Part shown: positions 1-11,606 of the stretch, piece by piece
How positions within the stretch are numbered: position 1 is the stretch's first letter
Layout of the letters: every line of letters starts with the position of its first letter
NCBI RefSeq assembly: GCF_009017415.1
Contig: NC_092403.1
Coordinates: forward strand, 1,922,001-1,986,000
Length of the DNA: 64,000 nt
Direction: 5' to 3'
DNA from: Aspergillus flavus
Taxonomy: Eukaryota > Ascomycota > Eurotiomycetes > Eurotiales > Aspergillaceae
Notes under the pieces: generated by a model
Database searches by the model: none
Seen by the model: only the letters and a program-made list of their open reading frames with translations
What the model was told of the DNA's origin: nothing
Translations under genes and position numbers: made by a program

Positions 1-559
1 TCATAAGAGAGTGGAGCGATCCACATCCGAACAAAATAAATTTAACCAATCTCTTAAAGTGTACGGAGTAAAATGACACCTGATACCTATCATGTTCCGG
101 GATCTTAGTGATGTGCCTCTTATAAGGCACGTTAGTCTAAGTTTTGAGTAGGAATTTAGGGATGTATAAGCAATGAGTACCAGAATCTAATCTTGATTAT
201 ATAATGTGCATATATATCAAACTAATACGGAATGCACGCCACAAATCATGGAATCTATCCGAGGTAATTCTTGTGTAGTAGAAAGTCTCTACAATACAGT
301 TATTTGATACTACTAGTTTTGTTGTAAAATTGTATGTTAGTGCTACACAGTACAAGGTGATGGATGCTCTTTGTGATGGAAATTCTTTTTAGTTGAACAC
401 TGGCTTATCTAATTAGCTTTTAACCAACCATGGATTAGCTCTGGCCGTTTCATTTGCTCCCCAGCCGAGGGAGGAAAAAGTTGAAAAGGCGAAGGGGAAA
501 AAAAAAGAAAAAAAGAAAGAAAAAAATTTCAAAAAAATCAAAAGTGGGTTTCGTTTTGC
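1..559. other. Intergenic left edge, no gene seen
   Basis: I see no coding exon or RNA gene here. The DNA is AT-rich. It holds one copy of the recurrent 9-mer TACGGAGTA at 62-70, and an A/G-rich stretch at about 490-540 that precedes the hsp70 promoter. The end of a gene lying further left could reach into this part. Confidence 0.5.
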
Positions 560-720
560 CCTCCCCTCAGAACTCTCCAATTTTTTTTTTTCCCTTTCTG
601 CTTTCTTCTCAACACTTGGAGTGAACTTATAATCCTCCCCCCTCAAAATCTTTCTTTCTTTCATCCCATTCCTCCCTTCTACCCTTGTCTCTATCATCTT
701 CCACCCTCCCCCTTCTTACC
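560..720 (+). promoter_or_regulatory. Pyrimidine-rich leader/core promoter of the Ssb Hsp70 gene
   Basis: The 160 bases before the ATG at 721 are almost all C and T on the plus strand. They include a T-run at about 582-592 and repeated CTTTCTTTC and CCTCCC blocks up to the start codon. CT-rich stretches just upstream of the start are typical of strongly expressed genes in filamentous fungi. I see no clear TATA box and no well-formed array of heat-shock elements. That fits an Ssb-type chaperone, which is usually growth-regulated like ribosomal genes rather than heat-induced; this last point is inference. Confidence 0.5.
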
Positions 721-2975
721 ATGTCTGACGAAGTTTACGAAGGCGCCATTGGTATTGACCTTGGTGAGTTGTATATCCGATTGCTCCTGTCAAACTTCCC
801 ACCCTTTCAGCATTTTTTTTTAAGGGAAAAAAAAATCATTTGCTTTGAATGGGCTAACCAGTTCCCTAGGCACAACCTACTCCTGTGTTGCCAACTATGA
901 AGGCACCAATGTTGAAATCAGTATGTCTACATGAAGCTTCTTGGAACCGAGCTTGTTGGTTAATCATTTATCACATTTAGTTGCCAACGAGCAGGGTAGC
1001 TACACAACCCCCTCCTTCGTCTCTTTCACCGAAAAGGAGCGCTTGATTGGCGAGGCCGCAAAGAACCAGGCTGCGATGAACCCGAAGAATACCATCTTCG
1101 ATATCAAGTGCGTTGCTGCATGAGCGTCAAAGATTCTGTTTCTCGTTTTAACATACTGTAGGCGTCTTATCGGCCGTCGCTATGATGATCCTATCGTCAA
1201 GAAGGATGTTGAATCGTGGCCCTTCAAGGTAGTTGATCAGGGTGGAAGCCCTGCCGTCGAGGTTGAGTACCTCGGAGAGACGAAGACTTTCACTCCCCAG
1301 GAGATCTCCTCCATGGTCTTGATGAAGGTAACTAAACCGTTAACTCTTATTATAGACTACATGATTGATAGTATATCATAGATGAAAGAGGTTGCGGAAA
1401 CCAAGCTTGGTAAGAAGGTTGAAAAGGCGGTTATCACTGTGCCAGCCTACTTCAACGACAACCAGCGTCAAGCGACTAAGGATGCCGGAGCTATCTCGGG
1501 TCTTAACGTCCTTCGTATCATCAACGAACCCACTGCTGCTGCCATCGCCTACGGTCTTGGTTCCGGAAAGTCCGACAAGGAGCGCAATGTCCTCATCTAT
1601 GATCTCGGTGGTGGTACCTTCGATGTGTCCCTGTTGAACATCCAGGGCGGTGTGTTCACTGTGAAGGCTACCGCTGGTGATACTCACCTTGGTGGACAAG
1701 ATTTCGATACCAACTTGCTTGAGCATTTCAAGAAGGAGTTCCAGCGTAAGACCGGAAAGGACCTTTCGGGTGATGCCAGAGCCCTGCGCCGACTGAGAAC
1801 GGCCTGTGAGCGTGCCAAGCGCACTTTGTCTAACGCCACCCAGACCACTGTTGAGATTGATTCTCTGTTTGATGGAGAAGATTTCAACTCGTCCATTACT
1901 CGTGCTCGTTTCGAGGACCTGAATGCCAAGTCTTTCTCTGGTACTTTGGAGCCAGTGCAGCAAGTTCTCAAGGATTCTGGTATCGAGAAGAGCAAGGTTG
2001 ATGAGATCGTGCTTGTTGGTGGTTCCACTCGTATTCCTCGCATCCAGAAGCTTCTCAGCGACTTCTTCGACGGCAAGAAGCTTGAAAAGGTGAGTCTTTT
2101 TTATCTATCATTTTTTTCTTTTCTCGGTCGCATATTGTGAACGACATTGGCTGATATATTCCTTAAGAGCATCAACCCCGATGAAGCTGTCGCCTACGGT
2201 GCTGCCGTCCAGGCTGGCATCCTTTCAGGAAAGGCCACTTCTGCTGAGACCCAGGACCTTCTGTTGTTGGACGTTGTTCCGTTGTCTCTTGGTGTTGCCA
2301 TGGAGGGTAATATCTTTGCCCCTGTGGTGCCTCGTGGGCAGACTGTTCCCACTATCAAGAAGCGCACTTTCACCACTGTTGTAGACAACCAGACAACTGT
2401 TCAGTTCCCAGTCTACCAGGGTGAGCGTACTAACTGTGCGGATAACACCTCTCTTGGAGAGTTCACCTTGGCCCCCATTCCGCCCATGAGAGCTGGTGAA
2501 GCTGCCCTTGAATGTGTTTTCGAGGTTGACGTCAACGGTATCCTTAAGGTCACTGCAACTGAGAAGTCTTCCGGTCGTAGTGCGAACATTACCATCTCGA
2601 ATGCTGTTGGTAAGCTCTCGACCACAGAGATCGAGCAAATGATCGACGGTGAGTGCCCTTGTCTGATCAGATTAACCGAGACACTTTCATAACTGACATC
2701 GTTTAGATGCCGCCAAGTTCAAATCTAGCGACGAGGCTTTCACAAAGAAGTTTGAGTCCCGCCAGCAGCTGGAGTCTTACATTTCCCGCGTCGAGGAGAT
2801 CATCTCCGATCCCACCATGTCGATGAAGTTGAAGCGTGGTAACAAGGAGAAGATCGAATCCGCTCTCAGCGATGCTATGGCTCAGCTCGAGATCGAAGAT
2901 TCCACTCCTGAGGATCTCAAGAAGAAGGAGCTTGCCCTCAAAAGACTCATTACTAAGGCTATGGCCACTCGGTAA
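721..2975 (+). CDS. SSB1: Ribosome-associated Hsp70 chaperone, Ssb type
   Basis: Cytosolic Hsp70 that binds nascent chains at the ribosome exit and helps them fold, working with the RAC co-chaperones. Exons: 721-763, 870-920, 981-1107, 1162-1327, 1382-2089, 2168-2648 and 2707-2975. All junctions are GT-AG and in phase, giving 614 residues, the usual Ssb length. The protein opens [20 protein letters not shown]. It has the ATPase signatures [12 protein letters not shown] and [16 protein letters not shown], then the substrate-binding domain, and ends [12 protein letters not shown]. It lacks the EEVD tail of stress-type cytosolic Hsp70s and has no ER retention signal or transit peptide; with the [12 protein letters not shown] start this points to Ssb rather than Ssa. 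Five of the six introns lie in the 5' part or middle, around one large 708-base exon. The first four exons are short, as is common in strongly expressed fungal genes. Confidence 0.93.
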
Positions 2976-3598
2976 ATGAATCTTAGTTGGACTTACGGTG
3001 ACTGCCGCAAGTAAAAAATAGTAATCAAAAAACGAACTGCACGCGTTATTCACTTAGTATTATGAATAGAGGCCAATCTGCTGCTTTGCTACCTATGCAA
3101 CATTTTTGACACGAGTTTGGTGTATATGTGCGGCCTTCTGGACTAGGCGCGTGCTTGTGTTTCAGGGAAGACTGTTTCTATGATTTTTATGAGCCGGTGA
3201 ATCTATATACTTTTTCTCATGACACTTCGCGGGTATCTTATGTTCCAACTTGCAATGCCTCATGGGCTTAGGCGCGTAGACTTTGTAAAAACCATACCTC
3301 TAGTTTATTGCAATAATTTAACGATTTTTCTACTCTGTGCGAACAGCGAAAGGCACAAGTGCCACGTCTTTTAAGCCGTTGGGGTCATGGGCAGAAACCT
3401 AGCGATCTTTCTTGAATTGGTTAGTGGGCATTGGGATCGGTGATCTACGGAGTGTTTACGGAGTATGGTGGTTCCCGACGTTTTGAAGACGCTATCTAAT
3501 AAATTTGAGTAAAACGCCCTGCCTCCTTCAACCTTCTTTTTGCAACAACTGATCAATCGACTTTTACTGTCTGTCAGTGGCGGCGGATATCAGGAAGG
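2976..3598. other. Intergenic, hsp70 3' region and rrf promoter
   Basis: No gene seen. It contains two near-copies of the recurrent 9-mer in direct orientation (TACGGAGTG at 3446-3454 and TACGGAGTA at 3457-3465), about 140 bases before the next start codon. The region up to about 3350 is AT-rich and probably holds the 3' UTR of the chaperone gene. Confidence 0.5.
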
Positions 3599-4506
3599 AT
3601 GCAACGTATTCCAGTATTATCTAGTCAAATCCAACGTTTATCATCCACACTTACAAATGCCAGCTCCCCAGTCAACCTTCAACGGGGGCGCTGCCTGCTT
3701 CAAGAGCGCAGTCTAGCAGTCCCAAATGGGAGAGTGGGGTTTTCCACTTCCCCTTTACTTCTTAAGAAAAAAGATAAAACGAAGAACATTTCTAGCTCGA
3801 GTCCAGATGCAAGGCCCCCTAAAGCTGGTCTTGTTTCTGAGGATCCATATGATCTCGCTCAATTACATGATGGCATTGCGGCCGCGGTGTGCCGCCTCAA
3901 AGATGACCTTTCCAAGCTGCGCGTGGGTGGAAGACTTAACACAGATGCCATCGCAAGCCTTCGTGTCCAGCTAAGCAAAGGAGGCAAAGAAACCGTGAAA
4001 CTAGGAGAATTAGCTCAAGTCGTTCCTAAGGGAGGACGCATGGTAACTATACTGGCTACGGAAGAAGATGTAAGGCTTTTTTGTCCCTTCGGACCGTAAC
4101 CTGGATCCTCCCTTTGCTCTCGCTATTCTTTAATAGCTCTTTCTGACACGATTGACAGCACATTAAACCCATAACTTCGGCGGTTGTGTCTTCCGACCTG
4201 TCCTTGACACCCCAGCCAGACGCGCATAATTCTCTGCAACTGAATATACCAATCCCACCGCCGACAAAAGAATCACGGGATCAGACAGTTAGTGTTGCGA
4301 AAGCGGCTATGGAAAAGGCCACAGCGGCAGTCCGCGACTCCAGAGGCTCCGTACACAAACGCCTTCAGGATATGCAGAAGAAGAAAATAGCTAGACCGGA
4401 TGATGTTCGGAAAGCACAGGAACAGATGGAAAAGGTAACGGAGAAAGGGCAAAGGGAGGTGAGGGATCTTTTTGAGGCAGCAAAGAAGGCGATGGAGAGG
4501 GCATAA
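3599..4506 (+). CDS. RRF1: Mitochondrial ribosome recycling factor
   Basis: Releases mitochondrial ribosomes from mRNA after termination, together with the mitochondrial EF-G2. Two exons, 3599-4069 and 4159-4506, joined by a GTAAGG...CAG intron in phase 0, give 272 residues. The first 80 or so residues are rich in Arg, Ser and Leu and contain VGFSTSP, a typical mitochondrial presequence. The RRF domain follows: DGIAAAVCRLKDDLSKLRVGG, then the core strand and helix GGRMVTILATEED, then the last helix KRLQDMQKKKIARPDDVRKA and EVRDLFEAAKKAMERA. The family tail, a long three-helix bundle with many Lys and Glu, is complete. The gene is tail-to-tail with the next gene, with only 192 bases between the stop codons. 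Confidence 0.88.
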
Positions 4507-4698
4507 CCTGAAGCGTTGGCGAGAAATGTGTTTTGTGAATGATTGTAATTGTTGGGCATCAAGGTTCGTGCCAACGTCACTACTTGCGATGTGACTCCAG
4601 TACCTGACTTACAGTATGAATTGCTCGGCATATGTACCAATATATGGAATTGAACAATAATACACTAGTGCTAATGTACAATGACCTCTCAGGAGTGT

Positions 4699-5800
4699 TT
4701 AGGCTCGCCTCACTGGGCGAGCTGAAGACAGGAGTGATTCCACTTTTGCAACAAATTGTGAGCTCTTACCGGCTGCTTGATAAGACTCGTTGTTTCTGAG
4801 ATTCTTCTTCACTTCACTGAGAATAGGCGAGGCGGCTTTTTCAGTACTGAGTTTGGGATAAGCTCCTTGGATGAAGGATTGCACTAAAGACTTCCTGTCC
4901 TCCACACTCAGCGGAATAAAACCGACGTCCTCGGGTTCTACTAAATCGCCTTTCCGCTGCGAGTAATTGTCTGCACGCTGTTGGGAGAGTTTCTTCGCCT
5001 CTGCTATAGCCTGTGCCTTTTCCTCCTCGTCGAGAAACTGAACAAACTGTCCCCTGAAGAGCCGCATGCCCAGTTCATAAGGAGTAACATAACCATTTGG
5101 AAAGCGGTCACTTAGAAAAGATAATTTTTCAACAACCTCGGCTGTATTCGCAGTCGTACCCGTGGGAAAAGAGGGCCAAGTTTCCTTCAGGTTAGAGAAG
5201 TCAGGAGCCTGGGGTTCGTAGCGGCTTGGCGTTGGCCTTGATTTCTCAGCGAGTTCGCGATATACATTCTCAATCTGAGAGCTATCGCTTTCTTCCATAT
5301 CCGTATTTTTCGAACGTTGAGGTCGTCCACCTTTTCGTAATTTGGGGGCTGACGACTTTGCTGGGGGTCTCGGCCTCCGAGCGCGAATGGATGGTCCCTT
5401 GCGGGGGCTTCGCAACGAGGTACTCCTAAGGATGTTTGTAGATTGGCCATTGGCTGAAGGGGCCGCGAGAGATCTTGCGTCGAAAACGCGTCGAGGACGA
5501 GGTTTGTCAGAATCGGTTTTTCTAGAATTCAAATTGGCTGGTGGAAGGTTGCTCTTCCTTGAAGGAGCGCGAGAAGATGAGGCCCCCGAGGGAAGAGATC
5601 GAGCTTTAGGAGCATCGTTGCCTACAAGAGTCAGGTGGATATAGACACAAATGAGATAGCGATGATCTTGCGGCCTTACCGGATTGACTGGCGTCTTTCG
5701 CTCGTCCTTGAATGGACGAGAACTGGCGAATCGGATAAAGACATCCTTCTACCAGTCTTACACGCTCATGGCGGATAAGTTTGGTGCGAAGTTGAAACAT
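4699..5800 (-). CDS. Conserved-looking protein with mitochondrial presequence, function unknown
   Basis: Two exons on the minus strand, 5800-5680 and 5621-4699, with a GTAAGG...TAG intron, give 347 residues. I chose the ATG at 5800 because it starts a basic, Asp/Glu-poor leader ending in PIRQFSSIQGR, a good mitochondrial targeting sequence. An in-frame ATG at 5887 also exists. Residues about 45-125 are low-complexity, rich in Ser, Arg, Pro and Lys. The second half is folded and helical, with the phrases FPNGYVTPYELGMRLFRGQF and EDVGFIPLSVEDRKSLVQSF. I do not recognise the family. A mitoribosomal small-subunit or membrane-associated role would fit the composition and the neighbouring rrf gene, but this is a guess. 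It shares a 220-base divergent promoter with cdc26. Confidence 0.72.
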
Positions 5801-6020
5801 CTTCAACGCCAACAAGCTATATGGGCGTTGGACTGAAGTTAGTACGATTAGTGTAACGAAAATGTTCGTTGTCTTCCCGAAGTACAAAATTGGTCACGTG
5901 GAGTCCGTGTGCGTCACCGGGTGTGGTTTCCTCCGCATGACTTAAGGGGCTTTTTGTTCAGCAGTTCGTTTCTGTTTCTAAACTAGAATAACTCGGGCAG
6001 TACTCCTGTCTATATTGATA
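5801..6020. promoter_or_regulatory. Compact divergent promoter (mitochondrial protein gene / cdc26)
   Basis: Only 220 bases separate the start codons of two genes pointing away from each other, so both promoters must lie here. It includes GTCACGTGGAG at about 5891-5901, containing the E-box/CACGTG palindrome bound by bHLH factors in fungi. The binding itself is inference. Confidence 0.5.
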
Positions 6021-6242
6021 ATGCTTCGCCGCAAGCCTACAGCAATAGCTATAACGTCTGAAGACCTCGCGACGTTTGAGGACACCCGACTTCGCAAATT
6101 TACCCAAGAGAATAAAGACTACGATCACGTCAAGAACAGTTTCAAATTTGATCCCAGTGATGAGCTGAAGCCTTTACCAGGCGATAAGGCAAGAATTGTC
6201 CGGTCGCGGGAGGAGAGGATAGGGTTAAGTCGACGCACTTGA
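6021..6242 (+). CDS. CDC26: Anaphase-promoting complex subunit Cdc26
   Basis: A single-exon micro-gene of 73 codons. The N-terminus MLRRKPTAIAITSEDLATFE matches the hallmark MLRRKPT start of Cdc26, the peptide that lies in the TPR groove of Cdc16/APC6 and stabilises it. A short acidic/basic helix follows, and the C-terminal RSREERIGLSRRT matches the RxxDRIG region of animal Cdc26. The true start is the ATG at 6021; the TTG two codons earlier is not used. Genes this small are often missed by automatic annotation. The identification rests on the N-terminal motif, overall size and the end motif, not on an alignment. Confidence 0.8.
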   Translation: MLRRKPTAIAITSEDLATFEDTRLRKFTQENKDYDHVKNSFKFDPSDELKPLPGDKARIVRSREERIGLSRRT

Positions 6243-7000
6243 GATGGCAAGTTGTTATGGGTCATCCAATAACCCAATAACCTAACAACAGTCAGATTCG
6301 GGTCATGGTTTATTGTCTTCTTTTCGCATATTTTTACGCATCTTGTCTATCGGCTATACAGCAATGGTCAAGTTGTCTTCGCTCTCCACGGTCCCAATTA
6401 ATGCATGCCTCCGAATATTTCGTTATTCTAGGATGTACGTATATTTCACTCGAGTACATGGATGGATTTCTTATGATGAAATAACATAGGAGTGGATTTG
6501 GGCAATGATATCTACAGCTGTTATACATGTCATTTACCATATAACTGCCATAACAGGCTCTGGAGGGTTCGCAAATATATTGTTTCATCTGTAACCCAGG
6601 CTATTCAGAGGTTTAATTTCCTGGAATTCCAACCGAATATCTCCATATAAGCAAGCAATGAATGTTTTTGTGTATACCACTTCTTTAGCAGTGATATCTT
6701 GTGCAGTGAGGTGTGTTTTACGGTATTAAATTCTACGCACAAGTCTACCTATTTATATAGTACTTCATACCCTAGCATAAAAGACAATAGAGAAAAATTG
6801 CTGAATACTGCATCTATGATAGCAACCAGAGAGTACATTCATGAGTTCACGCTGCAGGCGTTGAAGATCTCGTTAACAAGTAAAGACAAGGGGTATATTA
6901 GAACGAAGAGATCTATATCACAAGAGTCATCCATACAGCCACCTTCTCCAAGTAAATAACAACCGAGTTAGTCCTCAGTGCCTATTGCATATACTGATAT
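6243..7000. other. Intergenic between cdc26 and the Zn2Cys6 gene, no gene seen
   Basis: AT-rich tail-to-tail region that should hold both 3' UTRs. A reading frame of 86 codons at 6699-6959 has no family resemblance, no splice context and strongly AT-driven codon use, so I do not call it a gene. Confidence 0.5.
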
Positions 7001-10000
7001 TCAACGTGCGCGCTTCTGAGTGTGCTCTGTACCTATATCGACGGAATAATTCCAGCGTCGTTTCAAGCCATTAGGATCATAAACACTGGCAACACTCTGT
7101 TGCCAGTCACGCGCTGTAAAGAGCACTTGTTGTCCATTAAATTGAGGTGGTGAGATAGCCTGAGGAGGCGTGACTGGCGTAACCTTTGTTGTTTGTCCAT
7201 ACTGGACAGTGTATTGTCCTGCCAAAGGCGCTTGAACTGAATGATCCATAGCCATTGGGGGAGAGTTTGTATTCACTGTGGAAGGCGCCATGGAAAATGC
7301 CATGTCCCACTGACTAGATAGGGAACGTCAGCAAGAGTCTGAAAGAATGCCTCTACATTTTCAGTAGTTTGCTTACGTAATTATACGGGTGGGATCCCAG
7401 CTGTTCTCGTCAACGAGAGGCGCGTTCAATGATTGACTCGAGACAGGCTGGGGCGGCATCATCCCCAGAGAATGGAGCTGGGAGCAATCGGACTTTGAAT
7501 CTTCAGTACTAGCTGATATTGGTGGGGTGATCGGATAAGGGTTGTAACCCACCCGACCCCGGACGCCGCCAGAAACCTGACTTACATGAGGTTGGTATTG
7601 TGAGTCGAGAGGCGGCGGGCTCGGATGGTATGGCTCTGAAGGACTTCCATAAGGAAATGTGGGCTTAAGCTCGAAGGGTCTATTCACATCGGCCGAGAAT
7701 GCTAGCCGCAAGGAGTCGATCTGTGCTTGCATTTCTGGCATCGGCCAAGCAGAAGAGCACCTCTCGAGGATGCGCATGTGTCGAGCAAAATAATCACGCG
7801 CATCTGTGTGGAAGTTCGGGTCAGGAGAGGTTATCGCGACCTGAGATTTGCGTTAGCTATTTTATCCTAGTGGATAGGAACACAAACGCACCAAATGTAA
7901 CATTGTGCAAGTCATAATGCAGTAAATCGCAAAATTTATACCTCTTTGCATGGAAAGTAGACCTGGGAGGCCAAAGCGCTGTAGGATAGCTTCTTGAAGT
8001 CTACACAGATATTTAGCCGAAGAGTAACACAAAGCCATATGCATTTTCCACCCCCCGCCTGCGGCAAAGGATTTAGATGCAAGCAACTGAGGTCGGTGTA
8101 GTAGAATAATGCCTAGATGGCAATGGGAATGCATATTAGCCACAAAATGGGACGGTATCCACGGGGGTGAGCCGTCAGGAGGGTAGGTAATCTGTAGATC
8201 TGAAGGAAGACCTTGAAGCCAATCGGTAAAGAGAGGATTCTTCTCAACGAACTTTGGATTGGCACCCCAGTCCTTTTGCCTCTTGATTTTGTGGTATGTA
8301 TCAGTGATGATACGAATGTGATGAGCATTCTGGACAAAGTAGGCATATTGTCTAGATCGATCGATTTCGAATTGGTCAAGATCTTTAATATCCAGCGCAG
8401 GATCCATACAAACGGTGTCAGGAGTTACACCGTAGTCCGATCGGCCTTTGAACGTTAGTACTAAGAGTATTGCCAATAATAGCAACATACCTTGCGGTGC
8501 ACCAATCATTACTTCAACAACCAGGAGGGCTTGCCACACTCTTGTCTGTACCAAACACTCTATGGGGTTGAGATCGCAGAGTCTATGCTCTGCATGCGTG
8601 TTGTAGTGTTCGTCAATTTCTAAATCTTTAGCCATTGAAACAATTGTTTTCACAGTCTGCCACGAGCGGTAGTAATAGCCCTTCTTTGGCACGGATTCTC
8701 GTGCTTTCAAAAGTAGAAGCATTGCTTGGATTGTGCTCAGGCGGGGTACATCCATAAAACTAGACTCGTGCCCTAAATGTAGCGCATAGTTAAAACCAGT
8801 ATATTAAGGCAATACGACATCCAAAGCCAAGGGAAAGGAGCGCGCAGGGGTGAGGAGACCTACTATTCGCTAATGCAAGCCACTGTGCTCCCTGAGCTGG
8901 ATCATCTGATTGCCTTCCCGCGCATGCAAACAACGCCTCCAGGAGAAGTGGAGAAATCGAGTTCCGATCATATTGCCACTGGTAGTACAAATGCGATCGA
9001 TGCACCACAGGGACGTAAGGATGTATATCATCAAAATAGATCTTGAAGTAGTTCGTGACCTCTTCATCGGATGGCATAAGCTCCGGAGGAATGCGAATTG
9101 TAGAGCCTGCTCCAGTACTGAGAGGAGGCAATGGCTCTTCTACTTCATCCTGTATAGGGATTTCCGGTTCGCCCTTCTCTTTCTTTTGCTGTCTTATATA
9201 GGGAGCTATCTGCTGTGTTAGCGGACATTCCTAGATCAGAGATTAGACCTAAACCATACCTATACCAGTCTCATCTATTTTGAGTTCACCAAGGACCTCG
9301 CTAAGATCCTCAGCTGTGGACTGTTCGTGATCGCCATATACCCCACTCTCAATAGTTCCCAAGCTCTCCGTCTGAGAGGGAAAAATCTGCTGTTGCTGGT
9401 AGGTCTGATGTGAGACAGCTAGGGCAGGTGACCCTACTTCATACATTCCCGTTTGGTGGGAAGCAGAATGAGTGAACTGGGGGAACATTCCCATACCGTC
9501 GCTATATGGAGGTATACCACCCACCGTAGCTTGGCCACTGTCTCTGTAACCCTGGGGCATGGAAAAGGACGAGAACGATTCCGTTGTATTGGATGCACCA
9601 ATAGCATTCGTTGGATTGGCTTCAACACCCTGCCCCGTGGGGAACTCGCTGTCCTGCCCAACAGTAGGAGGTACACATACTAGCTTAAGACGTGTGCAGG
9701 CCGAGCAAGGCCATGTATTTGTTGTAGCAGCGTCGCACTTGATTTTACGCTTTCTGCAGCCATTACACGCTCGCATCACTAGATGGGACGTTTTAGTGAA
9801 TAGGAATTTAACATTGAGCATAGGAGGGTGACATACCCTTGAGTCTTTTATGTCTGTTGTGTTCGTCAACGAATACATAGTCTGTTGGTTAAAGCTTATC
9901 AGTGACTGGCTCCAACTGAATTTTCGTTGCGCTTTAGCTATATAGAGCAACATTGATGCCTTACTTTTGTGGCCTTCTCTTGGGGGCCCTGTCGGCGGTG

Positions 10001-10019
10001 TGAATGAATAGCCCTGCAT
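7001..10019 (-). CDS. Zn(II)2Cys6 fungal transcription factor
   Basis: Nuclear DNA-binding regulator with a Gal4-type zinc cluster and a fungal_trans middle homology region. Eight exons on the minus strand: 10019-9965, 9881-9837, 9778-9260, 9205-8864, 8772-8491, 8445-7892, 7840-7377 and 7313-7001, all in phase, giving 857 residues. The first two exons are tiny and encode MQGYSFTPPTGPPREGHKNY and VFVDEHNRHKRLK. The third begins with MRACNGCRKRKIKCD, then CSACTRLKLVC, completing the six zinc-binding cysteines at about residues 37-65. Residues about 245-600 contain the regulatory domain (NYFKIYFDDIHPYVPVVHR and ARESVPKKGYYYRSWQ). The last 200 residues are rich in Pro, Gln and Ser and probably disordered. 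The CDAATTNTWPCSAC spacing in the cluster looks specific to one subfamily, but I cannot name the member or its targets. Confidence 0.88.
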
Positions 10020-10190
10020 TTCCAAATCGAAATTATAGAAACGAAGAGCGATCCTCACCACAAAGTTCGGGTGACTCAAAAGGGATAATAATAACGCTTG
10101 AAGATTTATCTCCAAGGCCTGCCTTGTCTAGATAAATCTGAACAAAAACACACACTAAAAAAAAGAGATATAGAAAAAGATTGAAGGGAG

Positions 10191-10236
10191 GACAGGTTGA
10201 CGGGTTGATTGACGGGTTGACGAGTTAGCAGGTTGA
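10191..10236. repeat. Degenerate tandem repeat of about 8 bases (GACGGGTT)
   Basis: Consecutive units GACAGGTT, GACGGGTT, GATT, GACGGGTT, GACGAGTT and AGCAGGTT can be read directly. The array lies about 170 bases upstream of the Zn2Cys6 gene start, so it would be in its promoter or 5' leader. It may be a replication-slippage product or a cluster of binding sites; the sequence alone cannot decide. Confidence 0.6.
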
Positions 10237-11516
10237 AGAGAGGGCTAAACGGGCACGTTCAACTGGGGTAAGGTATAAGGCAAGGTATATGGGGGTTTCT
10301 GTCTCCCGATGTGTCGTCACTTAATAAAGTGTTTTTGCTTCTCCTCGAGGCTGAGGCAATCGGTGTCGGCTTGCAAGATAAAAGCAATAAGGTGATGAAA
10401 ACGCGCGAAAGGAATACCTAGAAGAGAAAACTAGACAACAATGGTCCGTGATAATGGTTGTTTTCCTTCTCACAATAGTTTGACGCTTTGGCTCCACTCT
10501 TATATTTCTGCAAAAGCGACAAATGTTCTGGTTTGCTACCGCAAATAGAGCAGCCAAGAAGCGACTTTTCGAAGATTCAAGGGGCCGGGAAACTTGCGAC
10601 GTGACAATCGTGATAAGACTGCTTGCGGTTTTGATTAGGCAGAATTGATGACAACAATCCAGTGTGAGTTTGAATGGACAATAGTCGATTCGTGAAAAAA
10701 AGCGCAAGGGTCTGAGAAGAGAACCTGGCCTTACACTGCGGAATGTCAGTCGGGCCTTAGAATTATGGTGCGGGGATAAGGAGGGGAGGCAGTCCATGAG
10801 GGGGTGAATAGGAAGTGAAATAAAGCTTCAACGTGCCCGCAAGCGATGCGCACAGCCTTTGCTTAGCAACAAATTGACGAAAGGTCTGCCGATAGGTAGT
10901 GATATCTAGCGTGGTAGCAATGAAACGAGGGAAGACGGCCGTCCAAGTTGAGAATACCTTACAATAGAAAGACTGGAAGCTTAACCAGCCTGCATCGTGA
11001 CTTGACACCGTCAGTATATTGAGACTCTCTGTTGGGATTTGTTGTAGAAAAGCGATCTGAGCCGGCGCATCACCCCCCGGTTTGCAGTCAGCATTTGAAT
11101 GAAATGTGCGGACCTCGGGCTGCTGTGCGAGAAACACTAGAAAAGGCCACAAATGCTACCAGAAGCTGGTGGTCCAAAACTTGACCCTGGAGGACGCGAT
11201 ACAATCTAGCATCAGGGGAATCAGAAGCCCACCAATACGATGAATTTCGCATGCCGCGTCGCCGACGTTACGTCCCTGATTAACTGATAGATGCCTGGCG
11301 TCTCATAGTAGCCAGATAGTATGATATACACAGTTCAAAAGTATCGAACAATGATGAAAAAGGGCAGTGGCGAAACCAACCACAATAACAGACGAGTGGA
11401 TAAACACGATTAGCCCTCAAAGAAGTGGGTGCGAATAAAAGAGTCAACCGGCCTAGGCGCAGGTGAGGAGAGGATCGCCTCGGATGTTGAGGGGCCGCAT
11501 GATTGCCGCTCCTCAG

Positions 11517-11606
11517 TACGGAGTACTCACTCTAGTTTGGTAGCGGCCAAAAAGTGCCAAGAACAATGATGATGCTCTGCCAAGTTTCCATGACTCGTAC
11601 TCCGTA
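11517..11606. repeat. Inverted pair of TACGGAGTAC (10 bp, 90 bp apart end to end)
   Basis: TACGGAGTAC at 11517-11526 and its reverse complement GTACTCCGTA at 11597-11606 face each other. The identity does not extend beyond the 10 bases. This could be a very small palindromic element or simply two copies of the recurrent 9-mer described in the findings. Confidence 0.5.

Noticed and set aside
1376..1963. Minus-strand frame of 195 codons inside the hsp70 gene
   Set aside because: Antisense shadow of the large coding exon; no family resemblance, and its residues mirror the codon bias of the sense strand.
10321..11152. Two overlapping minus-strand frames of 158 and 129 codons upstream of the Zn2Cys6 gene
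   Set aside because: Different frames, rich in Ser/Cys/Phe, no domain, and they lie in the promoter/leader of the regulator. I treated the region as non-coding.
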